A stretch of DNA of 64,000 nt from Peptococcaceae bacterium 1198_IL3148 (GCA_036763105.1 JBAIYS010000001.1:248001-312000); one strand, 5' to 3'. Shown: positions 25,251 to 34,018, counted from the first letter of the stretch. The notes: generated by a model not told the origin, from the letters alone. Numbers and translations: made by a program.

Positions 25251-25307
25251 ATGAGTAAAATAACATTTTCAACTAAAGAGATCAAACAACTTCAACTTTA
25301 CTCATAA
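25251..25307 (+). pseudogene. 18-codon ORF, possible transposase start remnant
   Basis: AGGGGGCAAC then ATG; the product MSKITFSTKEIKQLQLYS resembles the opening of helix-turn-helix OrfA proteins of IS3-like elements and then stops. There is no downstream continuation. A decayed insertion-sequence end is plausible but weakly supported. Confidence 0.25.
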
Positions 25308-25423
25308 TTTAGTTTACTACCAATTGGTTAAAGGCTGTTTTCCAGTTGGCAATAAAAAACATTATTACATTTTGCCACCCCGATACACCTCCCAGACCCT
25401 TTCAAAAAACTCCCCTCCTCAAA

Positions 25424-26104
25424 TTAAATAACTATTTGGGATGAAGTGGTAGTAACGTTGCCAATACCCTGACAAGGTTGCCCTTTGTCCAAGGCAATAA
25501 GATGATCGCCCAGGTAACTTGCGTCTTCCTCATCATGGGTAACTAAAATAAAGGGAATCTGCCACTGGCGGTGTAGTTTTTTCACCTCTTGCCGGAGCGA
25601 TTCCCTGGTACCCTTATCCAAGGCGCTGAAGGGCTCATCTAATAAGAGTAACTTAGGTTGAACTGCCAGCGCCCTGGCCAAGGCCACCCTTTGCTTTTCG
25701 CCACCGGAAAGCTGGCGGGGGTAACGATCTATTAAGTGCCCTACACCGAAGGAGTTTAACAATTTCCCGGGGTCAACACTTGATTTAGAAATCTTCTTGG
25801 CCTTTAAGCCGTACATTACATTCTGCCTTACAGTCATATGGGGAAACAGGGCATAGTCTTGAAACAAATATCCTACGTTGCGAACTTGAGGTGACAAATT
25901 TATATGATCTGCAGATGAATATAACACCTGGTCATTTAGTTTGATAAGGCCGGAGGAAGGTTTAGCTAAACCGGCCAGACATTGCAGAATAGTGGTTTTT
26001 CCAGCACCGGAGTGTCCCCACAGCACCAATATTTCATTTTTTACTTGTAACTTTATGTTTAAATCAAAATGCCACAGTTTTTTATGAATTAGCGCCTCTA
26101 ACAT
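25424..26104 (-). CDS. Molybdate-type ABC transporter ATP-binding protein (short ModC-like)
   Basis: About 226-aa ABC ATPase energising the modAB-type importer. Walker A GHSGAGKTT (~residues 31-39), Q-loop FQDYALFPHMT, signature LSGGEKQRVALARAL, Walker B LLLLDEPFSALD and switch VTHDEEDA are all intact. It is ~120 residues shorter than typical ModC because the C-terminal TOBE (molybdate-sensing) domain is absent. ATG 26104 follows TAGGTG; two earlier in-frame starts exist. It begins 12 nt after modB. The anion could be molybdate, tungstate or a relative. Confidence 0.88.
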   Translation of the reverse strand: MLEALIHKKLWHFDLNIKLQVKNEILVLWGHSGAGKTTILQCLAGLAKPSSGLIKLNDQVLYSSADHINLSPQVRNVGYLFQDYALFPHMTVRQNVMYGLKAKKISKSSVDPGKLLNSFGVGHLIDRYPRQLSGGEKQRVALARALAVQPKLLLLDEPFSALDKGTRESLRQEVKKLHRQWQIPFILVTHDEEDASYLGDHLIALDKGQPCQGIGNVTTTSSQIVI

Positions 26105-26116
26105 CACCATCACCTA

Positions 26117-26785
26117 CTAATAATTCTGTCGCTTGGCCCAGCGGTTGACCCAAAAAATAACCAGAAAACTAAATGCAGTGACAATGGCCACCAAGGTTTG
26201 GGCAGTGGCATTATCACCGGCATCCACCGCAAAGAAGATAGCAACCGGTATTGTGGACGTCTGCCCTGGAATATTGCCTGCCACCATTAAGGTGGCCCCA
26301 AATTCACCTAAAGCCCGGGCAAAGGATAAAACCACCCCAGCCAATATGCCGGGCCAGGCCAGGGGCAGGGTGACGGTAAGGAATATCCTTACCTCACTTG
26401 CCCCTAAAGTCCGGGCCGCGTTTTCATAGTTTACATCAACACTTTTAAAGGCTGCCTTGGCACTCTGGTACATCAGCGGAAAAGCAACCACCGTTGCCGC
26501 CAGCACCGCAGCCCACCAAGTAAAAATAATCCTAATGCCAAAGCTATCCAACAGTTGACCCAACGGTCCGTTTTTGCCAATCAGCATCAACAGACCATAG
26601 CCGATAACTGACGGCGGCAATACCATGGGCAGAGTGATGGCAGATTCCAGAACATCTTTACCTGGGAACTCTCTGCGGGTCATTAGCCTTGCCAATGGTA
26701 ATCCCAAAATGATCACTGCCATCACAGCAATAACTGCTGTACGAAGGGATAGTAATACCGGTGACCAGTCTGCCAGTAAGAACAT
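26117..26785 (-). CDS. modB: Molybdate ABC transporter permease
   Basis: 222-aa inner-membrane permease of ModB type with five hydrophobic segments. The cytoplasmic coupling loop ENAARTLGASEVRIFLTVTL (EAA motif, residues ~138-157) docks the ATPase, and LPMVLPPSVIGYGLL is a ModB hallmark. It is the middle gene of the modA-modB-modC-like operon, 13 nt after modA and 12 nt before the ATPase. ATG 26785 is supported by the usual N-terminal TM position. Selectivity between molybdate and tungstate resides in ModA and cannot be told here. Confidence 0.92.
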   Translation of the reverse strand: MFLLADWSPVLLSLRTAVIAVMAVIILGLPLARLMTRREFPGKDVLESAITLPMVLPPSVIGYGLLMLIGKNGPLGQLLDSFGIRIIFTWWAAVLAATVVAFPLMYQSAKAAFKSVDVNYENAARTLGASEVRIFLTVTLPLAWPGILAGVVLSFARALGEFGATLMVAGNIPGQTSTIPVAIFFAVDAGDNATAQTLVAIVTAFSFLVIFWVNRWAKRQNY

Positions 26786-26798
26786 AGCTTATACCCCA

Positions 26799-27602
26799 TT
26801 ACTTATTAATTGCTTTAAACCCGTATTTCTCAAATACTTTAGCGGCCTCTTCCCCTGACAGGAATGCGGCAAAATCTTCTACAGCTTCTTGATTTTTAGT
26901 ATTCTTTAGTATGGCCATCGGATAAACGATCGGTTTATGGGATTCAGCCGGGGCAGCAGTTACCACTTTAATATCTTCACCCATCACAGCGTCGGAGCTA
27001 TATACCATGCCTGCTGCAACATTGCCGGTTTCGACGTAGGTAAGAACCTGACGCACATCCTTGGCTAGAACAAGTTTTGGTTGCAGTTTATTCCATAACT
27101 GCATTGAGGTTAAAGCCTCTTTGGCATATTGACCTGCAGGGACAGACTCCGGAGTACCGATGCTAATTTTTTCTACTTCTGGCTTGAACAAATCTTGAAA
27201 ATCTGCAATTTGACTATCCTTTTTAGCTATCAACACCAGTTCATTTCCCAGCAAATCTTGACGTGACTGTTTAACAACAATGTCCTTTTCTTCCAATACA
27301 TCCATCTGCTTTTTGCCAGCTGAGATAAAGAGATCTGCCGGTGCGCCTTGCTCTATCTGCTTTTGCAGTGTGCCAGAAGCCCCAAAATTATATGTAATAT
27401 TGACATCCTGATGCTCTTTAGCATAGAGAACCTTTAACTCTTCAGCCGCATCCTTGAGACTGGCCGCTGCGGAGACTGTCAAGTTAACCGGCTCTGCTTT
27501 AGCTTGATTTGGAGAAGTTGCTTGTTTATTGGTACCCCCACAACCTGTCAAGACTGAAAACATAAATACAGACATTAATATCATAGTGATAATTTTTTTC
27601 AT
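26799..27602 (-). CDS. modA: Molybdate/tungstate-binding lipoprotein
   Basis: 267-aa extracytoplasmic receptor. Signal MKKIITMILMSVFMFSVLTG with lipobox LTGC (Cys ~21). The mature start NLTVSAAASLKDAAEEL and the NFGASGTLQKQIEQGAPADL stretch are classic ModA, with the anion contacted by Ser and backbone amides in these loops. It ends FEKYGFKAINK, as the family does. It is first gene of the operon. Its promoter region is shared with the divergent HTH/PBP regulator at 27952 and contains symmetric AT-rich sequences. Confidence 0.94.
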   Translation of the reverse strand: MKKIITMILMSVFMFSVLTGCGGTNKQATSPNQAKAEPVNLTVSAAASLKDAAEELKVLYAKEHQDVNITYNFGASGTLQKQIEQGAPADLFISAGKKQMDVLEEKDIVVKQSRQDLLGNELVLIAKKDSQIADFQDLFKPEVEKISIGTPESVPAGQYAKEALTSMQLWNKLQPKLVLAKDVRQVLTYVETGNVAAGMVYSSDAVMGEDIKVVTAAPAESHKPIVYPMAILKNTKNQEAVEDFAAFLSGEEAAKVFEKYGFKAINK

Positions 27603-27951
27603 TTAATACGCTCCTCTCTTCAATTAGTTAGCTATATAGCAGGGCTTGAATAAGATTTTGTGTAAGTAACATTTTAATGTAACTAATTAACATTTCAAAT
27701 CCTTTCACACCTCTCCCTCCATATTTTATGTAACTCTAAAGAAACCTAGCATATAAAGTTCATTTTAAAACATAAATGCCCTAGCATATATGTCTAGAGC
27801 ATCGGTGCACTTTTATATACGTAGAGAAACACAACGTAACATAACATTATTATAATGAAGTTATAGAAATAAACATAACGTGACTAAACGTATTATGTTA
27901 GTAATAATAAATTGTGTTATAATATTTGTCAATAGATTTGGAGGTAAAATT
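27603..27951. promoter_or_regulatory. Divergent mod promoter/operator region
   Basis: 349 bp between modA and its presumed regulator. CATTATTATAATG (27845-27857) is a perfect 6-bp inverted repeat, embedded in ATAAC...GTTAT symmetry with further copies of CATAACG and ATTATGTTA nearby. GGAGG at 27940-27944 is the SD of the regulator gene. ModE-type operators are also AT-rich inverted repeats, but no exact match is claimed. Confidence 0.5.
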
Positions 27952-28914
27952 ATGGAAGAAATTTCCTTAACACCTGAGGAAGTTGCAAAAAAGCTTAAAA
28001 TCGCTAAGAATACTGTTTATGAATTAATAAAACGCGGTGAACTACCGGCCTACCGCGTTGGACGAAAAATACGTGTTGATCTGAGAGATGTTGAAAATTA
28101 TAAACGACAAGGTAAAAAAGTGCAGTTGGGTGAAGATAAAAATCCGCTGGGCTTAAACAACGAAACCAGACTGGGCCTAGCTATAGAGCCAAGGATTAGT
28201 CAGCACCCCAAGGGGATTGTTATCTGCGGTCAAGATGCGTTGCTGGATGTATTATCTCGTCAGTTGGAGCGACATCCCAACGGTATCAAAGTTTTTAGGC
28301 ATAGTGTCGGGAGTTTTCCGGGACTTTTAGCGCTCTATCATGAACAAGCAGATCTTGCTGCTATTCACCTATGGGACGGGGACGCCAACGTCTATAATAT
28401 TCCCTATGTTCGCCACATGTTGCCCGGTATTAAGACTATTATTGTCCACCTGGCCTGTCGAATGCAGGGTTTTTATGTAACAAAGGGCAATCCTAAGGTC
28501 ATCAACGATTGGGCAGACTTAACTCGGGAAGACATTAAATTTATCAATCGTGAAAAAGGTAGCGGCACCAGGGTACTTTTAGATGAAAAACTTCGTCTTC
28601 TAGGTGTCGATGGACGTTTAATCAGAGGGTATGAAGTGGAAGAACAATCTCATCTTGCCATTGCCAGTGCCGTTGCCCGGGGAGATGCAGATGTTGGCTT
28701 GGGAAATGAAAAAGTATCGATGCAGGTGCGGGGATTAGATTTTATTCCTTTGCAAAAGGAACGTTACGAGCTTGTGATCAGGAAAGAACACCTTCACAAG
28801 CCTTTTATGCAAGCACTGATAGCTGTACTACAATCTCAAGATTTTAAAAGGGAACTTAACGGCTTAGGTGATTACGACACTTCAGAAACTGGCAAGATTG
28901 TAGCTGAAGTATAG
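27952..28914 (+). CDS. HTH (excisionase-type) transcriptional regulator fused to a PBP-like domain
   Basis: 320-aa regulator. The N-terminus is a MerR/excisionase-type helix-turn-helix (SLTPEEVAKKLKIAKNTVYE, then LIKRGELPAYRVGRKIRVD, residues ~4-43). After a linker, a periplasmic-binding-like effector domain follows (GIVICGQDALLDVLSRQLER, later INREKGSGTR and ASAVARGDADVGLG), as in ModE-like regulators of molybdate or tungstate genes. ATG 27952 follows GGAGG by 7 nt; an upstream start at 27880 lacks an SD. Transcribed divergently from modA, so it most likely controls the mod operon in response to the oxyanion. Confidence 0.88.
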   Translation: MEEISLTPEEVAKKLKIAKNTVYELIKRGELPAYRVGRKIRVDLRDVENYKRQGKKVQLGEDKNPLGLNNETRLGLAIEPRISQHPKGIVICGQDALLDVLSRQLERHPNGIKVFRHSVGSFPGLLALYHEQADLAAIHLWDGDANVYNIPYVRHMLPGIKTIIVHLACRMQGFYVTKGNPKVINDWADLTREDIKFINREKGSGTRVLLDEKLRLLGVDGRLIRGYEVEEQSHLAIASAVARGDADVGLGNEKVSMQVRGLDFIPLQKERYELVIRKEHLHKPFMQALIAVLQSQDFKRELNGLGDYDTSETGKIVAEV

Positions 28915-29050
28915 TAAGTTAAATTAATGTGATTCTCCAATGATTCTTCCCTTTCCATGGGAGACAACCCCATAAAACAGTGATCGCCCCCCAAGGATAG
29001 ATGAAGAGGCCATTTATCATGCTCAAAATGAGTTGAATATTTAATTAATG

Positions 29051-29076
29051 CCGGGTGCAATACCCGGTTTCTTTTT
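29051..29076 (+). terminator. Terminator after the mod regulator
   Basis: CCGGGT-GCAAT-ACCCGG followed by TTTCTTTTT. Confidence 0.85.
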
Positions 29077-29079
29077 GCT

Positions 29080-29263
29080 AAAAAACGGTAACCCTAATAT
29101 GCTAATTATTATAATTGATTTATTTTTTGACTTTATTGGCCGTTCCCTTAGCATGGGAGCCAAAGAGAATAACAGAATCTATGCTTATATCTTTTTGAAG
29201 TGCTTTAATATTGTGGATCATAATAGCTACTTAGTCAGGCAATCCTTAACCACCGGTGGGCCA
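29080..29263. other. Intergenic stretch without recognised gene
   Basis: AT-rich sequence between the mod regulator terminator and the recombinase remnant. An open frame from 29048 covers it but has no SD or family resemblance; it is probably further decayed material of the integrated element. Confidence 0.35.
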
Positions 29264-29564
29264 TTGCAGAAGGGACTGTAGTTGTTCGGGCCTTCACTGA
29301 AAAGCTCCAAGCCTTAGAAAACAAAAAAACACCCTAGAAAGTCGTTACCAGGAATGGCTGATTAAACAACAGAAAGAAATCATTTCTATAGAAAAAATAG
29401 TGGAGACTTTAAACACATTTAAAAAAGCTTTAAATGTTAATGAACCACTTGTCGTAAAGCAAGTAATCGAACGGTTTGTTAAAAACGTAAATATAAAAAC
29501 AGACATCATTGAAGTTAATCTTGTGGTGTCTGTGTATACGACTGGTGGAGGCGGGGGGAGTTGA
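29264..29564 (+). pseudogene. Site-specific (serine) recombinase C-terminal remnant ending inside ssrA
   Basis: Two overlapping frames give one protein end. AIAEGTVVVRAFTEKLQALE stops at TAG 29335; the neighbouring frame continues LESRYQEWLIKQQKEIISIE ... VVKQVIERFVKNVNIKTDII ... VYTTGGGGGS to TGA 29562. The coiled-coil-rich tail and the V-x-VYTTGG ending resemble large serine recombinases of phages and integrative elements. A frameshift lies in the AAAAAAACACCC run near 29323-29334. The last seven codons are encoded by the 3' end of tmRNA on the opposite strand, the classic attachment position. The catalytic N-terminus is missing, so it is inactive. Confidence 0.65.
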
Positions 29565-29893
29565 ACCCACCGTCCGAAGGACCGACCACAACAGGATCTC
29601 CGAGCGCAGTTTGTGATTTGGTTTCACCGCAGCGGCGACCACAAACAGCCTTCGCTACGACTATCTCGATGAATCTTACTTAACCCCTCCGAGAATTGGG
29701 ATTAAGCCAGCCCGTTTAAGTGACCTTCTAGCCCGGGCCACGGGCCCAACGCAGGTAGAAGGTTAGACAGCAACTAAGCTGCTAAAGCGTATTCTTCGTT
29801 TGCATTTATAAGTGTTCCACTGTTTAACGGGTGAGTGGGATCCCGGCTCGCTCCTCTTGCCACCGCTTCCCCCGTCGAACCCATTTCGCCCCC
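29543..29893 (-). ncRNA. ssrA: Transfer-messenger RNA
   Basis: 351-nt one-piece tmRNA that rescues stalled ribosomes. The acceptor stem is GGGGGCG (29893-29887) with CGCCTCC, discriminator A and encoded CCA (29545-29543). The T-arm GGGTTCAACTCCC and the 5' signature AAATGGGTTCGACGGG are intact. The tag frame lies at 29803-29774: ANEEYALAA then TAG, preceded by the usual resume context. It is followed by a recombinase remnant at its 3' end and preceded by smpB (24 nt), whose product binds it. Confidence 0.97.
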
Positions 29894-29917
29894 ATATATG
29901 GGTAATAGATTATCGAC

Positions 29918-30379
29918 TTAGTAGCGTGCCTTTAATGCCCTTTCCATATCACGTTTGGCATCTCGGGCGGCAATATCTTGTCTCTTATCATGTAGTTTTT
30001 TACCTTTTACTACTCCCAAAAAAACTTTGGCCTTACCATCCTTAAAGTAAACCTTTAGGGGTACTAGGGTTAAACCCTTTTCCTTAGACTGACCCAGTAA
30101 GCGGTTAATCTCGTGCTTATGCATTAATAGCTTGCGAGTACGTTTAGGGTCGTGATTAAACCTGTTACCCTGTTCATACGGGCTTATATGCATATTATAA
30201 AGGAATAGCTCGCCTTTTTCAACCCGGGCATAACTGTCCTGCAAATTTGCTTTACCCGCCCTAAGGGACTTTACTTCGGTACCCTGCAACACGATACCAG
30301 TTTCATGGGTTTCCAGCACGTGATAGAGGTGCCTTGCTTTGCGGTTTTCCGTTACTACCCGGTCACTTGATTTAGCCAT
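29918..30379 (-). CDS. smpB: SsrA-binding protein
   Basis: 153-aa OB-fold protein that binds tmRNA, mimics the codon-anticodon stem in the ribosomal A site and is essential for trans-translation. N-terminal [20 protein letters not shown], the central [20 protein letters not shown] and the C-terminal [20 protein letters not shown] basic tail are diagnostic. ATG 30379 is the conserved start. It is located directly upstream of ssrA on the same strand, the common Firmicute arrangement; rnr/secG, which often precede it, are not here. Confidence 0.97.
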   Translation of the reverse strand: MAKSSDRVVTENRKARHLYHVLETHETGIVLQGTEVKSLRAGKANLQDSYARVEKGELFLYNMHISPYEQGNRFNHDPKRTRKLLMHKHEINRLLGQSKEKGLTLVPLKVYFKDGKAKVFLGVVKGKKLHDKRQDIAARDAKRDMERALKARY

Positions 30380-30515
30380 TTAAAAAAACACCTCAGTAAC
30401 AATATTATAAATCGCATTTCCATGTAAGGTGCAAATGTAATGTTAACACATTTAGTGCACATTGTAAAGAATAAAGTTTATTGGTTGCTTAGCGGAGCCA
30501 GACACCGCATCGAAA

Positions 30516-31070
30516 TTACTCTAACCCCAGATCTTTGGCAATTCCCTGCATGGCTTCCAATCCCAGGGCCATAAAGTCTTCTAAACTTAAACCTAATTCA
30601 CTGCAAGAAGCAATGACTTCTCTGTTGGCACCTTTCGCAAAGGCTTTTTCGCTATATCTCTTAATCAATGATTCCTTATTAATGGCAAACAGACTTTTCT
30701 CTGGACGAATTAAAGCGGCCGCTGTAATTAATCCAGTCAACGGGTCGGTGGCGTACAGAGCCTTATCCATTAAACTGTTTCTGGGCAATCCATGCATATC
30801 ATTGTGTACCTTCACTGCATAGACCACATCTTCGGGTAAACCAGCTTCGGTTAGCATTTCTGCCCCCATGATACTATGTTTATGCGGGTCATCCTTGGTA
30901 TAGTCATAATCTATATCATGCAGTAAACCTGCTATGGCCCATTTTTCTTGATCTTCACCAAAATGTTTAGCTAAACCGGCCATTACTGCCTCCACTGCTA
31001 AACTGTGCTTAACTAAATTTTTGTTTTTCACGTTTTTTTTCAGTAAAGCCAATGCCTCTTCTCTATTCAC
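30516..31070 (-). CDS. HD-domain phosphohydrolase
   Basis: 184-aa metal-dependent HD hydrolase. H and D ligands are visible as KHSLAVEAV (first His), AGLLHDIDYDY (HD pair, ~residues 51-61) and the downstream HKHS and KVHNDMHG histidines, the pattern of the HDIG-like family acting on nucleotides or phosphoesters. The GTG at 31070 is chosen over the longer frame (31130): AAGGGGA lies 7 nt before it and it overlaps the thioesterase stop by 8 nt, implying coupling. Substrate unknown. Confidence 0.83.
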   Translation of the reverse strand: MNREEALALLKKNVKNKNLVKHSLAVEAVMAGLAKHFGEDQEKWAIAGLLHDIDYDYTKDDPHKHSIMGAEMLTEAGLPEDVVYAVKVHNDMHGLPRNSLMDKALYATDPLTGLITAAALIRPEKSLFAINKESLIKRYSEKAFAKGANREVIASCSELGLSLEDFMALGLEAMQGIAKDLGLE

Positions 31071-31482
31071 CGGTAAATCCCCTTTCCTTTTTGAAAAACT
31101 TAGCTGTGGCTTTGGCTGCCCTTTGTCCATCAGCCAATAATATTTCTGCTTCCATTTCCACTATTCTGCTGCGTTCATTTTTCACGTGGGCGATGGCCGT
31201 CAGTTCATCACCGATGGGTACTGGTTTAATAAACCGCACATTCATTTCCGCTGTCACCGAAGGTTTGTCGTTTTGCCATAACCAATTTCCCATCACTTCA
31301 TCTAACAAAGTGGTGATCAGACCGCCATGCATATACCCCACCCAACCCTGGTGTTCAGGCCGGGGTGTAAAGACCGCAACACATTTGTCTTCATCCACCT
31401 GCGGCAGCAATTTAAGTCCGATTGGATTATGTGGGCTACAGCCAAAGCACGGATTTTCAGGATGATCTATTTTTTCAAACAA
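31063..31482 (-). CDS. PaaI-family hotdog thioesterase
   Basis: 139-aa hotdog-fold acyl-CoA thioesterase. The core HQGWVGYMHGGLITTLLDEV (residues ~67-86) contains the conserved HGG...D/E catalytic region of 4HBT/PaaI proteins. NPCFGCSPHNPIGLKL at the N-terminus is typical of the subgroup. TTG 31482 has AAAAGGGG about 10 nt upstream. It is the first gene of a two-gene unit with the HD hydrolase. Natural substrate unknown. Confidence 0.85.
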   Translation of the reverse strand: MFEKIDHPENPCFGCSPHNPIGLKLLPQVDEDKCVAVFTPRPEHQGWVGYMHGGLITTLLDEVMGNWLWQNDKPSVTAEMNVRFIKPVPIGDELTAIAHVKNERSRIVEMEAEILLADGQRAAKATAKFFKKERGFTGE

Positions 31483-31591
31483 GTTAAAATGCCCCTTTTA
31501 GTTACGTTTATCTTAATATTTTACCAAAATTAGCTATAATTTTCAATGCCATTCGAAAATACGTTCCCCCGAATAACACTATTTGTAAAAA

Positions 31592-31625
31592 CTAAAACAC
31601 CCCTTAGATTAAGGAAGTGTTTTAG
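31592..31625 (-). terminator. Terminator at the end of the decayed buk region
   Basis: CTAAAACACcCCTTA-GAT-TAAGGaaGTGTTTTAG; on the minus strand it runs into GTTTTTAC. Confidence 0.8.
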
Positions 31626-31634
31626 TTTGCCAGT

Positions 31635-31768
31635 CTAGCCATTCCATCTTTTAGCTTTATCATATCGAATGCCAAATTGATCGAAAACCTTCATTACGTG
31701 ATGATTAATATATCCTCTAAATTCTGGGGTTTATTATAGAAGGATACCATTGGCGGCACTATTCTGAC
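31635..31768 (-). pseudogene. C-terminal remnant of a UbiX/Pad1-type flavin prenyltransferase
   Basis: The minus strand reads VRIVPPMVSFYNKPQNLEDI and, after a one-base frame change near 31715, INHHVMKVFDQFGIRYDKAK-RWNG then TAG. RIVPPMxxFYNxPxxxxDI...DxFGI is the UbiX C-terminal signature. Only ~44 residues remain, without the flavin-binding N-terminus, so it is non-functional. It overlaps the end of the truncated butyrate kinase frame. Confidence 0.6.
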
Positions 31769-32400
31769 GCCAATTCTTGATAACTTAAGCATGTATTGGT
31801 TGGGACAGGAACCAGTTTTCTAATATCAAAGCCAGGCTGCTCAGCGTAATGAACCACTTTTTGACACTTAGGTTTAGCCTCTTTACCAATATCTTTGGCA
31901 TACTGTTTGCCCACCGCCCGGTGGTTAAGGGCGTGGAAGCTGCTGCGCCGTGGTAATTCCGGCAGTACGCTATAACGGGCCAGGGGTTCAAACTCATCAG
32001 TAATGGGTGGGTCAACGGTGAGCGGAACCGGGCCATACTGAGAGAGAGCGGTCACAATTTTCAAACCTAAATCGCAGGCATGCAAACCATATTTTCCAGA
32101 GGCGGATTGTGCAAGCAATTTTTCATTAACCCGATAAACACCACCCACTATCGGCTCAATGTGACCACCGTGGGTGGCAACCGCATCAAGCTCGGATACC
32201 TCAATGTTGTTTTCCTTAAGGTAGTTTTCTATAACATGGAGGCGATAGTCATATTGATCCCAGATGGTATCAAACTGCTTAAGTTCCTGAGCACTGTGTA
32301 CCAGGTTAGTTTTCAGTTTGCACTGGTCATTTTCGTAGTAAGCAATTTTTGTTGAAGTAGAACCGAGATTAATTGCAACAATTTTGTATTTTTTCATGAT
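31759..32400 (-). pseudogene. buk: Butyrate kinase, C-terminally truncated
   Basis: ATG 32400 after TGGAGGGC opens MKKYKIVAINLGSTSTKIAY, the acetate/butyrate kinase phosphate loop, and homology continues through THGGHIEP, VDPPITDEFEPLARYS and RRSSFHALNHRAVGKQYAKD. After ~175 residues the frame enters unrelated sequence (KVVHYAEQPGFDIRKLVPVP...) and ends at 213 aa. Intact Buk is ~355 aa, so the second actin-like domain with the rest of the active site is gone. It lies downstream of porB in the same direction, where an intact gene would complete acyl-CoA to ATP conversion. Confidence 0.8.
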
Positions 32401-32472
32401 GCCCTCCAGTAAATATAAATAAGGCTGCGCATGGTTACATTCACGCGCAACCATCAGTTGCTCATCAACTAG

Positions 32473-33345
32473 TTAATTACCAGCCTCAGTTAATAAACGA
32501 TTGTAGTTATTTTTTACCACTTCTTGGAGATAAGCAATTTCTTCCTCACTCATACCCCTGAAGTGTTTTTGCAAATTGAGGTAGTTTTCTATTGGCTTCA
32601 GTTCCTTAGGCTTGGTGTTGACAGTAATTTTGCCGTGCTCATATTCATAAAGTATCCACGCACCTGTTTGCACAGCATTTTTGCAGACCTCAATTGACTT
32701 AGAGGCATCATATCCCCAACCAGTGGGACATGGGGCATGGATGTGCAGCAAAGTAGGGCCTTCGATATCCTTTACCTTTTGCACCTTTTTGCGCAGATCT
32801 GGGATGTTGGCAACGCTTGCTGATGCACAGTAAGGAATACCATGGGCCAGCGCTATGCGCAACAAATCCTTTTTCTGGGTTGGCTTCCCTCCTGGGGTGG
32901 TAGTTGTGGACGCACCATAGGGGGTGGAACTACTGCCCTGAATACCAGTATTCATGTAAGCCTCGTTGTCATAGCAGATATATAATACGTTGTCACCGCG
33001 TTCCATCATACCGGAAAGCGATTGCAATCCGATGTCCACTGTACCACCATCACCGGCAAAGCCAACAACTTTGGTGTGATAGTTACCCTGCACTTCATAG
33101 CCTGCCTTAATACCTGCCGCATAGGCTACGGTATTTTCTAGGTTACCTTGAAATGCAGAAACACGCATGCCTGTTTCTTTACCAAATCCGCAGAAGAGGG
33201 CAGAGCAACCGGGTGGAATGACCACTGTGGTATCTTGTCCTAGGATGTCTAGCACATTGCGGATAATCAGTTCCATACCGCATCCGGCACAGGCACTGAC
33301 ACCGTGTGCTATAAAGTCGTCTGCTTCGGTATTAATCCTAATCAT
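32473..33345 (-). CDS. porB: 2-oxoacid:ferredoxin oxidoreductase beta subunit
   Basis: 290-aa thiamine-diphosphate-binding subunit of pyruvate or 2-ketoisovalerate:ferredoxin oxidoreductase, catalysing oxidative decarboxylation to acyl-CoA. The cluster motif CAGCGMELI (residues ~18-26) and the ThDP motif GDGGTVDIGLQSLSGMMERG (~79-98) with YDNEAYMNTGIQ are intact, as is C-terminal WGYDASKS. Length is normal. It overlaps porA by 8 nt. Because its A, C and D partners are truncated in the same locus it is probably an orphan remnant on its way to decay. Confidence 0.9.
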   Translation of the reverse strand: MIRINTEADDFIAHGVSACAGCGMELIIRNVLDILGQDTTVVIPPGCSALFCGFGKETGMRVSAFQGNLENTVAYAAGIKAGYEVQGNYHTKVVGFAGDGGTVDIGLQSLSGMMERGDNVLYICYDNEAYMNTGIQGSSSTPYGASTTTTPGGKPTQKKDLLRIALAHGIPYCASASVANIPDLRKKVQKVKDIEGPTLLHIHAPCPTGWGYDASKSIEVCKNAVQTGAWILYEYEHGKITVNTKPKELKPIENYLNLQKHFRGMSEEEIAYLQEVVKNNYNRLLTEAGN

Positions 33346-34018
33346 TTGTCTCCACCTTCCTTATATTCATTGCCTCCTCTGTTCTACAGTCAATCCATGT
33401 TGGCTGATCAAACGAGGTGTTAGTTTCAGCTAAAATATCAGTAAATACCTTTTCAATGGTATCGGTGCTCACGTCTCTACCACCTAGACCACCGATATAG
33501 CTTTTAACCAGTGTTTCGCTTGACAGAGCGGCCTTAACCTCTAACCATACTGGGGCACCTTGGGCGCCAAAACCAGTGGTACGGTTAAGAACTGCCACCT
33601 TTTTAATACCGCCCATCACTTCCCGTAGCTTAGCCACAGGGAATGGGCGGAAACAAGTAATCTTCACTGCCCCAACTTTAATACCTTTATCCCGCAGCTG
33701 ATCCACAACATATTTGGCAGTTCCGTACATTGAGCCTAGAGTTATGATGACTGCCTCCGCATCCTCTGTACGATAGCCCTCAACAGCAGCTTTTTTGCGA
33801 CCAAACTTCTGCTCAAATTCACCAAAGACTTCTTCCATCACCTGCAAAGAATTTTGATAACCAATGGCCTGCTGGTATTTCATCTCGGTTATTTCATCAG
33901 AAGGAGTCAAGTTGTTAATTACAATCGGATTCGCCGGATCTAATACCAGATTATGCGGTTGATATTTGCCGATAAATGCATCAATCTCCGCTTGTTCTGG
34001 TAAGGCAACCTTCTGCAT
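33338..34018 (-). pseudogene. porA: 2-oxoacid:ferredoxin oxidoreductase alpha subunit, N-terminally deleted
   Basis: 226 residues corresponding to the C-terminal ~55% of PorA (normal ~390-400 aa). It starts at the inter-domain segment (EQAEIDAFIGKYQPHNLVLD) and keeps ITLGSMYGTAKYVVDQLRDK, VKITCFRPFP and AVLNRTTGFGAQGAPVW. The first ~170 residues, including the domain that contacts ThDP and substrate, are missing. The sequence upstream is instead the tail of porD, so the gap is a deletion, not a frameshift. The ATG at 34018 has GAAAGG only inside the porD tail. Confidence 0.85.

Noticed and set aside
29048-29281. 77-codon open frame between the mod regulator and the recombinase remnant
   Set aside because: It starts inside the terminator hairpin, lacks an SD and has no family resemblance.
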